A DNA stretch of 64,000 nt from Yinghuangia aomiensis (GTDB taxonomy: Bacteria; Actinomycetota; Actinomycetes; Streptomycetales; Streptomycetaceae). Location: the NCBI RefSeq assembly GCF_039542225.1, contig NZ_BAABHS010000022.1, positions 87,108 through 151,107 on the forward strand, given 5' to 3'. The notes beneath the pieces are model-generated. The model searched no databases and was not told the origin of the DNA. It saw only the letters and a program-made list of their open reading frames with translations. A program made the position numbers and the translations under genes. Positions within the stretch are counted from its first letter, which is position 1. Each line of letters starts with the position of its first letter. This document shows, one piece after another, positions 49,729 to 57,418 of the stretch.

Positions 49729-51591
49729 TCAGCCCAGCATGCTCACATCGCGGACCGCGCCCTTGTCGGCCGAGGTGGCCATGGCCGCGTACGCCTTCAG
49801 GGCGGTGCTGACCTGGCGGTCGCGGTTCGCCGGGCGGTACCTGCCCAGGGTCGCGAGGAGCTTCTCGCGGCGGGCGTCGAGTTCGGCGTCGGAGACGTCG
49901 AGTTCGATCGACCGGTTCGGGATGTCGATGCGGATGATGTCACCGTCCTCGACGAGGGCGATGACGCCGCCGGCCGCGGCCTCCGGGGAGACGTGGCCGA
50001 TGGACAGGCCCGAGGTGCCGCCGGAGAAGCGGCCGTCGGTGATCAGCGCGCACTTGGCGCCCAGGCCGCGGCCCTTGAGGAACGACGTCGGGTACAGCAT
50101 CTCCTGCATGCCCGGGCCGCCCTTGGGTCCTTCGTAGCGGACGACGACCACGTCGCCTTCCTTGACCCGCTTGGTGAGGATCGCGTCGACGGCGTCCTCC
50201 TGCGACTCGACGACGACCGCCGGGCCGGAGAACGTCCAGATGGACTCGTCGACGCCCGCGGTCTTGACCACGCAGCCGTCCACCGCGAGGTTGCCGACCA
50301 GGATGCCCAGGCCGCCGTCCTTGCTGTAGGCGTTCGCCGCGTCGCGGATGCAGCCCTTCTCGACGTCCAGGTCGAGCGACTCCCAGCGCTCGGACTGGCT
50401 GAACGCGGTCGCGGACCGCACGCAGCCGGGCGCCGCGTGGAACAGCTCGACGGCCTCCGGCGACGGCGAGCCGCCGCGCACGTCCCAGTTCTTGAGCCAC
50501 TCGGCGAGCGACGCCGCGTGCACCGCGTGCACGCCCTCGTTGAGCAGCCCGGCGCGCTGGAGTTCGCCGAGCAGCGCCGGGACGCCGCCCGCGCGGTGCA
50601 CGTCCTCGACGTGGTACGGCGCGTTGTTCGGGGCGACCTTGGCCAGGCACGGCACGCGGCGCGACAGGGCGTCGATGTCGCCCATGTCGAAGTCGACCTC
50701 GCCCTCCTGTGCGGCGGCGAGCAGGTGCAGGATCGTGTTCGTCGAGCCGCCCATGGCGATGTCGAGCGCCATGGCGTTCTCGAAGGCGTCGCGGGTGGCG
50801 ATGCTGCGCGGCAGGACGGACGTGTCGTCCTGGTCGTAGTAGCGCTTGCACAGCTCGACGGCGAGCGCGCCGGCGCCCTCGTAGAGCGCCTTGCGGGCGG
50901 TGTGGGTGGCCAGCACCGAGCCGTTGCCGGGCAGCGCGAGGCCCATCGCCTCGACGAGGAAGTTCATCGAGTTGGCGGTGAACATGCCCGCGCAGGAGCC
51001 GCAGGTCGGGCAGGCGGCTTCCTCGATGCGCTCCAGGTCCTCGTCGCTGACCTGGTCGGACGCCGAGTCGGCGATCGCGGTGATCAGGTCGAGGTGGGCA
51101 CGCACGGTGCCGTCGACAAGCGTGGCCTTGCCGGACTCCATCGGGCCGCCGGACACGAACACCACGGGGATGTTCAGCCGCAGCGCGGCCATCAGCATGC
51201 CGGGGGTGATCTTGTCGCAGTTGGAGACGCACACGATGGCGTCGGCCTGGTGCGCGTTGACCATGTACTCGACGGCGTCGGCGATCAGCTCGCGGGACGG
51301 CAGGGAGTAGAGCATGCCGCTGTGGCCCATCGCGATGCCGTCGTCGACGGCGATCGTGTTGAACTCGCGCGGGATGCCCCCCGCCGCCTTGACGGCGTCG
51401 GAGACGATGCGGCCTACCGGGGCGAGGTGGGTGTGGCCGGGCACGAACTCGGTGAAGCTGTTCGCGATGGCGACGATCGGCTTGCCGAAGTCCTCGCGCT
51501 CTACGCCCGCGGCGCGGAGCAGCGCGCGGGCGCCTGCCATGTTGCGGCCGTGGGTGACCGTCCGAGACCTCAGTTGCGGCACTGTGGGCAC
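49729..51591 (-). CDS. ilvD: Dihydroxy-acid dehydratase
   Basis: Dehydrates dihydroxy acids in valine, isoleucine and leucine synthesis. 620 residues, normal for the family. The iron-sulfur ligands lie in CVSNCDKITPG (C125) and CPTCGSCAGMFTANSMN. VFVSGGPM, DIAMGGSTNTILH and GRFSGGTSGLSIGHVSPEA are family blocks. GTG 51591 with GAGAGGG upstream; GTG 51582 is an alternative. Single-gene transcript by its own terminator. Confidence 0.95.
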   Translation of the reverse strand: MPTVPQLRSRTVTHGRNMAGARALLRAAGVEREDFGKPIVAIANSFTEFVPGHTHLAPVGRIVSDAVKAAGGIPREFNTIAVDDGIAMGHSGMLYSLPSRELIADAVEYMVNAHQADAIVCVSNCDKITPGMLMAALRLNIPVVFVSGGPMESGKATLVDGTVRAHLDLITAIADSASDQVSDEDLERIEEAACPTCGSCAGMFTANSMNFLVEAMGLALPGNGSVLATHTARKALYEGAGALAVELCKRYYDQDDTSVLPRSIATRDAFENAMALDIAMGGSTNTILHLLAAAQEGEVDFDMGDIDALSRRVPCLAKVAPNNAPYHVEDVHRAGGVPALLGELQRAGLLNEGVHAVHAASLAEWLKNWDVRGGSPSPEAVELFHAAPGCVRSATAFSQSERWESLDLDVEKGCIRDAANAYSKDGGLGILVGNLAVDGCVVKTAGVDESIWTFSGPAVVVESQEDAVDAILTKRVKEGDVVVVRYEGPKGGPGMQEMLYPTSFLKGRGLGAKCALITDGRFSGGTSGLSIGHVSPEAAAGGVIALVEDGDIIRIDIPNRSIELDVSDAELDARREKLLATLGRYRPANRDRQVSTALKAYAAMATSADKGAVRDVSMLG

Positions 51592-51752
51592 ACCCTCTCG
51601 TTGGTGGTGTCCGGATCCGTCCTCGCCCCACCCGCCCCGGGCGCCGCGGAACTCTCAGGAGTACCGGCACCCGGCGGTTGTTGGGGTACCGACGAGCTTA
51701 CGGCGGACCGCGCCGAGATGACGTGGCCGTCCGGAATGTGGCCCCCGGACCG

Positions 51753-52370
51753 CTATCCGGCCAGGTAGCGCTGCAGAGCGGGACCCACCGCGGCGACCAG
51801 TGCCTCGGTGTCGGCGGAGGCCAGCGGCTCCATGAGCAGCACGTAGCGGGTGAACGCGACGCCGGTGAGCTGGGCCCCGCACAGGCCGGCGCGCAGCTCG
51901 GCGTCCGGCACGTCCAGCTCGCGGACGAGGCGGGCGACCACCTCGGTGGTCAGGTAGTCGCGGATCAGGCCGCCCGCTTCGTCGCCGGCCAGGAGGGTGC
52001 GCAGGAGGGCGAGCATGCGCGGGTGCAGTTCGGGGTCGTCCCACAGCCCGAAGAAGACGCGGGCGAGGCTCTCGCCCATCCGGTCGGGGCCGCCGGCCAG
52101 GATCCGGGCGACCAGGTCGCCGGGGTCGACGGGCAGGTCGAGGGCGGCGGCGAAAACACGTTCCTTGGGACCGAAATAGTGGTGCACCAAGGCGGGGTCG
52201 ACACCGGCGCTGCGGGCGATGCCGCGGACCGACGTGCCGGAGTAGCCGGTGCGGGCGAATTCGGTGCGGGCGGCGTCGAGGATCTGCCGCCGCGTGTCGG
52301 GCGCTCCGGTGCGCCGTCCCGCGGGCCGGCCCGGCCCGCGGCGTCCCCCGTCCCCCCGTTGCGCGGCCAT
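51753..52370 (-). CDS. TetR-family transcriptional regulator
   Basis: A 205-residue TetR regulator. The HTH (residues about 26-72) reads TRRQILDAARTEFARTGYSGTSVRGIARSAGVDPALVHHYFGPKERVF in the family pattern. The C-terminal domain is of the TetR_C type with MLALLRTLLAGDEAGGLIRDYL. It starts right after the stop of the sugar-phosphate isomerase, so it is co-transcribed with it and perhaps ppx. Its targets are unknown; I see no copy of the CTGAC-N5-GTCAG motif near it. Confidence 0.92.
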   Translation of the reverse strand: MAAQRGDGGRRGPGRPAGRRTGAPDTRRQILDAARTEFARTGYSGTSVRGIARSAGVDPALVHHYFGPKERVFAAALDLPVDPGDLVARILAGGPDRMGESLARVFFGLWDDPELHPRMLALLRTLLAGDEAGGLIRDYLTTEVVARLVRELDVPDAELRAGLCGAQLTGVAFTRYVLLMEPLASADTEALVAAVGPALQRYLAG

Positions 52371-52371
52371 G

Positions 52372-53379
52372 TCAGGGCACCTCGGCCGCCGCGGCCAGAT
52401 GGAGCCGGGTGAAGGCGAGGGCTTCGGCGAGGTCGGCTTCGCGTTCCGCGCGGTTGGCGGCACGGTGCGTGTTGACTTCGAGGACGACGGTGCCGGCGAA
52501 CCCGTCCCCGGCGAGACGTTCCAGCATCTCGGCGCAGGGCTGGGTGCCGCGGCCCGGAATGAGGTGCTCGTCCTTGATCGAGCCGCTGCCGTCGGCCATG
52601 TGGATGTGGCTGAGCCGGCCGCCCATCTTCGCGGCGAGCGCCAAGGCGTCGACGCGGGACGTGGCGGTGTGCGACAGGTCGAGGGTGAAGTCGCGGAAGT
52701 CCTCGTCGGTGGGGTCCCAGTCGGGGGCGTAGGCGGCGATTTCCTTGTCCCGGTAGCGGAAGGGGAACATGTTCTCCACGGCGAACCGGACGTCGGTCTC
52801 GTCGGCCATGCGGCGGATCCCGTCGACGAAGGACTTCGCGTAGGCACGCTGCCAGCGGAACGGCGGGTGGACCACGACCGTCCGGGCGCCGAGGCGTTCC
52901 GCGGCGGTGCGGGCGCGGACGAGCTTCTGCCACGGGTCGGTGCCCCAGACCCGCTGGGTGATCAGCAGGCACGGCGCGTGCACCGCGAGGACGGGCACGC
53001 CGTGGTGGTCGGACAGGCGGCGCAGCGCTTCGATGTCCTGGCTGACCGGATCGGTCCACACCATGATCTCCACGCCGTCGTAGCCGAGCCGGGCGGCCAT
53101 TTCGAACGCGTCCGCGGTGGAGTCGGGGTAGACGGACGCGGTGGACAGCGCGATCTTGGCGTCCGGGACGCGCAGGATCGCGTCCGGGAGGCGTGCCGCC
53201 GTCGCGGGCACGGCGACGGAGCCCGATGTCACGGGCACGGCCGCGACGGAGCCCGATGTCACGGGCACGGCCGCGACGGAGCCCGATGTCGCGGGCACCA
53301 CGACTCCGGCGGAATGGCGGGGCGCGGCGTGATCGAAGTGATCCCTGGGGTCGGCCACGTCGCCAAGAGTAGAACGCAC
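52372..53379 (-). CDS. Sugar-phosphate isomerase/epimerase-family protein with repeat-bearing N-terminus
   Basis: A 335-residue xylose-isomerase-like TIM barrel. The conserved part starts near residue 68 (RVPDAKIALSTASVYPDSTADAFEMAARLGYDGVEIMVWTD). Ligand-like residues lie in LAVHAPCLLI, TVVVHPPFRWQ, FAVENMFPF, TLDLSHTATS, SHIHMADGSG and VVLEVNTH. The first 60 residues hold 10-residue repeats (PVTSGSVAAV) encoded by a 30-base tandem repeat, absent from streptomycete relatives I know. GTG 53379 has GAGG; GTG 53358 is possible. Substrate unknown. Confidence 0.82.
   Translation of the reverse strand: MRSTLGDVADPRDHFDHAAPRHSAGVVVPATSGSVAAVPVTSGSVAAVPVTSGSVAVPATAARLPDAILRVPDAKIALSTASVYPDSTADAFEMAARLGYDGVEIMVWTDPVSQDIEALRRLSDHHGVPVLAVHAPCLLITQRVWGTDPWQKLVRARTAAERLGARTVVVHPPFRWQRAYAKSFVDGIRRMADETDVRFAVENMFPFRYRDKEIAAYAPDWDPTDEDFRDFTLDLSHTATSRVDALALAAKMGGRLSHIHMADGSGSIKDEHLIPGRGTQPCAEMLERLAGDGFAGTVVLEVNTHRAANRAEREADLAEALAFTRLHLAAAAEVP
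53221..53302. repeat. 30-base tandem repeat within isomerase N-terminus
   Basis: Two exact 30-base units (53221-53250 and 53251-53280) are followed by a degenerate partial third (53281-53302), and a shorter related piece precedes them (about 53196-53220). The reading frame is kept because the unit is a multiple of three. Confidence 0.85.
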
Positions 53380-53605
53380 GAACGCCTCGGGGACCCCCTA
53401 ACGCGCACAGTCGCGTCGCGCCGACGGGAAGGCCGCGTTCCGGATGAATCGGACGCCGGGCGGCAAGACACCCGCGAAGTGCGATCGGCAGCGATCGGAA
53501 ATCGCCGCAAATCGATCATGCGGTCAGCCCGTCGATACCGGCGGTGCTGTCGACGCCGCCCGGACCGCCACAGGTCGCGGGGGCCTGCCGGGGCCGCCGG
53601 TGCGG

Positions 53606-54538
53606 TCAGTGGCCGGCCATCCAGTCCAGCCGCCGCAGGATGATGCCCTCGCGCAGCGCCCACGGGCAGATCTCCAGCTGCGACACGTTGAGCAGGTCGA
53701 GCGCGGCGTCGGCGACGACCGCCCCGGCGACGAGCTGCGCGGCCCGGCCCTCGGAGACGCCGGGCAGTCCGGCGCGCTGCTCGGTGCTCATCGCGGCGAG
53801 CCGGGGCAGCCAGTCGACGAGCGCGGCACCGGTGAGCACGCGCTTGACGTACGGGCCCTCGCTCGACGCGGACGCTCCGGCGATCCGGGCGAGCTGCTTG
53901 AACGTCTTGGACGTGGCGACCACGTGGTCCGGCCGCCCGAGCCGGCTGAATTCGGCCACCGTGCGGGCGATCTCGGTGCGGACGTGCTTGCGCAGCACGC
54001 GCACCTCGTCGGCGGACGGCGGATTGCCGTGCAGCCACGTGCGGGTCAGGCGCCCGGCGCCGAGCGGCAGCGACACCGCGGCGTCCGGCTCCTCGTCGGT
54101 GCCGGCCGCCATCTCCAGGGAGCCGCCGCCGATGTCGAGCACCAGCAGCCGCCCGGACGACCAGCCGAACCAGCGGCGCACCGCCAGGAACGTCAGCCGC
54201 GCTTCGTCGGCACCGGTGAGGACCTGCAGGTCGACGCCGGTCTCGCGGCGCACCCGGGCGAGCACCTCCTCGCCGTTGGGGGCCTCGCGCAGCGCCGACG
54301 TGGCGAACGGCAGCAGGTCTTCGACGCCCTTGTCCTCGGCGACTTCCAGCGCGTCCGCGACGGTCTCCACCAGGCGCTCGGCGCCCGCCTCGCCGAGCGT
54401 CCCGTCCGGCTCCAGCAACTCGGCGAGCCGCAGCTCCGTCTTGTGGGAGTACGCGGGCAGCGGCCGGGCGCCTTGGTGCGCGTCGACCACAAGCAGGTGG
54501 ACCGTGTTGGAGCCCACGTCAAGAACACCGAGTCGCAT
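53606..54538 (-). CDS. ppx: Exopolyphosphatase/GppA family protein
   Basis: A 310-residue ASKHA-fold phosphatase. DVGSNTVHLLVVD (8-20) is the phosphate-1 loop and LLVLDIGGGSLEMAAG the phosphate-2 loop. The C-terminus ends SQLEICPWALREGIILRRL as in the family. It splits polyphosphate or hydrolyses pppGpp. Length matches the short actinobacterial Ppx2-like form without the C-terminal HD domain. ATG 54538 is chosen; GTG 54544 is two codons longer. Upstream of the isomerase/TetR genes in the same direction, with a 226-base spacer that shows no gene. Confidence 0.9.
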   Translation of the reverse strand: MRLGVLDVGSNTVHLLVVDAHQGARPLPAYSHKTELRLAELLEPDGTLGEAGAERLVETVADALEVAEDKGVEDLLPFATSALREAPNGEEVLARVRRETGVDLQVLTGADEARLTFLAVRRWFGWSSGRLLVLDIGGGSLEMAAGTDEEPDAAVSLPLGAGRLTRTWLHGNPPSADEVRVLRKHVRTEIARTVAEFSRLGRPDHVVATSKTFKQLARIAGASASSEGPYVKRVLTGAALVDWLPRLAAMSTEQRAGLPGVSEGRAAQLVAGAVVADAALDLLNVSQLEICPWALREGIILRRLDWMAGH

Positions 54539-54710
54539 ACCCACGACGCTAGCCGACCGGGACCCGCGGCTATGCGGAGTGCACCGCTCCGTGACCTTTC
54601 GGCGACCGGACCGCTCCGCGGACGGTCCGCCAGGCGGTTCCGCGGGCGACGGACGGACGGCGCGGGGCCGTGTCCCGGCGTGCTGCGCGCTGTGCCGCGC
54701 GGCCCGCGTT

Positions 54711-54716
54711 TACCCT
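54711..54716 (+). promoter_or_regulatory. Putative -10 hexamer, leaderless gene
   Basis: TACCCT ends six bases before GTG 54723, with no ribosome site. Confidence 0.45.
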
Positions 54717-54722
54717 TGTCGC

Positions 54723-55475
54723 GTGCCCGAAGTAAGCCTCGATTTCCCCCGTGCCTGGTTCGAGTTCCCCGACCCCGTCCCCGCGGACGATCCGGAGGAG
54801 CCCGAGCAGGTCTACCGCTGCGACCTGACGTGGCTGACGTCGCGCTGGACGTGCGTCTTCGGCAGCGGCTGCAAAGGCATCGCGTCGCGCCCGCAGGAAG
54901 GCTGCTGCTCGCTCGGCGCGCACTGGTCGGACGACGACGACGAGAAGCGCGTCATGGAATGGGTCGGGCGGCTCACGCCGGAGACCTGGCAGTTCCACGA
55001 CCTGGGCCACGCCGAGGGCGTGACCGAGCCGGACGAGGACGACGAGCCGCGCACCCGGCGGGTCGACAACGCCTGCCTGTTCCTCAACCGGCCGGGCTTC
55101 GCCGGCGGTGAGGGCTGCGCGCTGCACGCGCAGGCGCTCCGCGAGGGCCGGCATCCGCTGGAAGCCAAGCCGGACGTGTGCTGGCAGCTGCCGATCCGGC
55201 GCACCTACGACTGGGTCGACCGGCCGGACGACACCCGCGTCCTGGTCGTCGGCATCGGCGAGTACGACCGGCGCGGCTGGGGCCCGGGCGGGCACGACCT
55301 GCACTGGTGGTGCACGAGCGCGCAGGAAGCGCACGTCGCGGCGGACCCGGTGTACGTGTCGTACGAGCCGGAGCTGCGCGAGCTGATGGGCGACGAGGCG
55401 TACGCCGTCCTCGCCGACGCGTGCCGCGCCCACGAGGCCGCGAAGTGGGCGCCGCACCCGGCGGACCCGGAGTAG
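54723..55475 (+). CDS. Cysteine-rich DUF3109/YkgJ-like protein
   Basis: A 250-residue conserved actinobacterial protein. Cys cluster: RCDLTWL, TCVFGSGCKGI, EGCCSLGAH, then NACLFLN, EGCALHAQAL and DVCWQLPIRR. The order resembles the YkgJ/DUF3109 family, whose cysteines are thought to bind zinc or an iron-sulfur cluster. The WWCTSAQEAH and YVSYEPELRELMGDEAY blocks follow. Appears leaderless from the GTG. Divergent from ppx; ends at a shared hairpin. Function unknown. Confidence 0.75.
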   Translation: MPEVSLDFPRAWFEFPDPVPADDPEEPEQVYRCDLTWLTSRWTCVFGSGCKGIASRPQEGCCSLGAHWSDDDDEKRVMEWVGRLTPETWQFHDLGHAEGVTEPDEDDEPRTRRVDNACLFLNRPGFAGGEGCALHAQALREGRHPLEAKPDVCWQLPIRRTYDWVDRPDDTRVLVVGIGEYDRRGWGPGGHDLHWWCTSAQEAHVAADPVYVSYEPELRELMGDEAYAVLADACRAHEAAKWAPHPADPE

Positions 55476-55492
55476 CCGGAGTAGCCGAACAC

Positions 55493-55523
55493 CCGGCGGG
55501 GCATCGTCACGGCGCCCCGCCGG
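55493..55523. terminator. Bidirectional terminator
   Basis: CCGGCGGGGC (55493-55502) pairs with GCCCCGCCGG (55514-55523), between convergent genes. Confidence 0.65.
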
Positions 55524-55529
55524 CCCGCG

Positions 55530-57269
55530 CTACGGCTTCCCCGTCGTCGCGGGCCCCGTGGCCGGTGCCGACGTGGGCGGCGCGGTCGACGAGGACGGCG
55601 CCGACGGGCTCGCGGTCGGTTCCCCGCCCGTCGCCCCTTCGATGGTGACCTGCGAACTGCCCGGCTGGATCCGGACGTTCGCCGTCCAGTGCCCGCTCGG
55701 CGCCTTCGCGCCGTCGACGGTGACCGTCACGGTGTCCGTCGCCCCCGGCGCGAGCGTGCCCGACGTGCGGCTCAGGCGCAGCCATCCCGCCGTGGTGTCC
55801 GCCGTCCAATCGACCGGCACCGTCCCGGTGTTGCGCAGGGTGATCACCGTGCGGCTGCGGTCGTGCGCCACGTCGACCACGGGCGGCACCGGGGCCGCCG
55901 CCGGTTCGTAGGGCGTGCCCGCCGGGCCCGCGGGCACCACGGGCAGCGGCGCGGCCGGGCCGATCCCCACCGGGACCGGCGCGGCCTGCGGGCCCGCGCT
56001 GCGGACGCCGGGCGACGCGGTCGCGGAGGCCGCCGCCGAGCCGGCCGGGCGGGGTGCCGCGGCGGACCCGGCCGGCGGCAGCTTGCGGCCCGCCGACGCG
56101 TCGCGATCGCCCGGGAAGTCCTCGACGGTGGTGACGCGGGCGGCGCTGATGCGCGCGTCGTGGGCCACGTCCCGGACGTCGTGCCGGTGCGCGGCCTGCC
56201 ACAGCACGGTCGCCGGGATCGCCGCCACGATCGCGACCACCACCACGGCCACCAGCGCCATGCGCCGCCGCCCGGACCGCGCGCGGCTCGCGCCCACCCG
56301 GAAGACCGGGAAGCCCTCCGCATCGAACTCGGTGGCACGCCGGGAGAGTTCCGCCGGGCGCTGGGCGGACCGCCCGCGGCCGAGGTCGCCGAGCACGTCG
56401 GTGCGCAGGTCGGGGGGCGGAGCGATCGACGGGAGTACCGACGTGGCCGCGGCCGCCCCCGCGGTCGGGGCCAGCCGGGCCGCGGCAAGCCGCACGTGCG
56501 GACCGCACCGGCGGCATTCGTCGACGTGGTCGACGAGCTGGTCGCGTACTCCGGGTTCGGTGTAGGCGGCGGTGAGGCCGGGTCCTTCGGGACAGCTCAC
56601 CGCGCCTCGGGCGCCTTCGAGTGCGGCGCGCGTGCGGTCGACCTCGCGCCCGGCGCCGAGCAGGACGCCGCGGGCGGTGTCCTCTTCCCAGCCGAGGACG
56701 GCGGCGAGTCCGCTCGGTTCGAGCCCGTGGCGGATGGCGAGTTCCAGAGCCTCGCGTTCGGCGGGCGCCAGGCCGATCGCCTCCGGCCAGGCCAGCGCGG
56801 CGAGTTCGGCACGCTGCTCGGCGGAGCGCGGGGCAGTGCCACCCCCGTTGGTCCCGCCGGATGCGGCGGACGCTGATCGGCCTCGGCCGTCGGCCGCGGC
56901 GTCCGCGGCCACCCCGGCGAGCGGGGGCCGGCCGTCGAGGCGGACCAGGCATTCGTAGCGGGCGAGCGCGTACAGCCACGGCTTGAGCATGCCGAGGTCG
57001 GGCAGCCGGCCGATGTGCCGGTCGGCGAGGACGAAGGTGCCGCGCAGGGCGGACGCGGCGGCGCTGTGGTCGCGGAGCGTCCCGAGGCAATACGTATAGA
57101 TGCCTTCGGCGTACGCGTCGTACGCCGCGCGCCCCCATGACTGCGCACGCCCCTGCGCTTTGCCGGGCGCGCCCTCCCGCGCGCCGGACCCCGTCGCAGC
57201 CGCCTTCTCGGGCGGGGTGGTCGAGCCCGCCTGCGTCCCTGCCGATCGCGTCGTCACCGAATCCGTCAC
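55530..57269 (-). CDS. Sigma-like/zinc anti-sigma/BACON membrane fusion protein
   Basis: A 579-residue composite protein. Residues 45-120 and 150-215 resemble ECF sigma regions 2 and 4 (YDAYAEGIYTYCLGTLRDHSAAASAL; LAPAEREALELAIRHGLEPSGLAAVLGW). An anti-sigma-type zinc motif, H248-x3-C252-x2-C255, follows. One membrane helix (about 337-357) comes after an Arg cluster. The outer part is Pro/Ala-rich then a BACON-like beta domain (about 455-545) with GTVPVDWTADTTAGWLRLS. GTG 57269 appears leaderless: TACGTT lies seven bases upstream. Paralogue of the next gene. No proven function. Confidence 0.72.
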   Translation of the reverse strand: MTDSVTTRSAGTQAGSTTPPEKAAATGSGAREGAPGKAQGRAQSWGRAAYDAYAEGIYTYCLGTLRDHSAAASALRGTFVLADRHIGRLPDLGMLKPWLYALARYECLVRLDGRPPLAGVAADAAADGRGRSASAASGGTNGGGTAPRSAEQRAELAALAWPEAIGLAPAEREALELAIRHGLEPSGLAAVLGWEEDTARGVLLGAGREVDRTRAALEGARGAVSCPEGPGLTAAYTEPGVRDQLVDHVDECRRCGPHVRLAAARLAPTAGAAAATSVLPSIAPPPDLRTDVLGDLGRGRSAQRPAELSRRATEFDAEGFPVFRVGASRARSGRRRMALVAVVVVAIVAAIPATVLWQAAHRHDVRDVAHDARISAARVTTVEDFPGDRDASAGRKLPPAGSAAAPRPAGSAAASATASPGVRSAGPQAAPVPVGIGPAAPLPVVPAGPAGTPYEPAAAPVPPVVDVAHDRSRTVITLRNTGTVPVDWTADTTAGWLRLSRTSGTLAPGATDTVTVTVDGAKAPSGHWTANVRIQPGSSQVTIEGATGGEPTASPSAPSSSTAPPTSAPATGPATTGKP

Positions 57270-57276
57270 ATGGGCG

Positions 57277-57282
57277 AACGTA
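57277..57282 (-). promoter_or_regulatory. Putative -10 hexamer, leaderless fusion gene
   Basis: On the minus strand the hexamer reads TACGTT and ends seven bases before GTG 57269. Confidence 0.4.
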
Positions 57283-57418
57283 GGGGGCGCACACCCCGGA
57301 ACTCAGGTGAATTGGCCTTTCATACTTCTTTCGGGATCCACAATCACACGGTGGAGTGAACCGTGATCAGTCGTGACCAGGGTTGACCAAACGGGCGTTC
57401 GGACGCGTTCACCGACGC

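Noticed and set aside
51753..52370. This TetR protein as the regulator of the CTGAC-N5-GTCAG sites
   Set aside because: It is about 27 kb from the nearest site, has no copy of the dyad in front of it and is co-transcribed with an isomerase; nothing links the two.
53196..53302. CRISPR or iteron array
   Set aside because: The repeat is directly tandem without spacers, lies in a coding frame and has only about three units.
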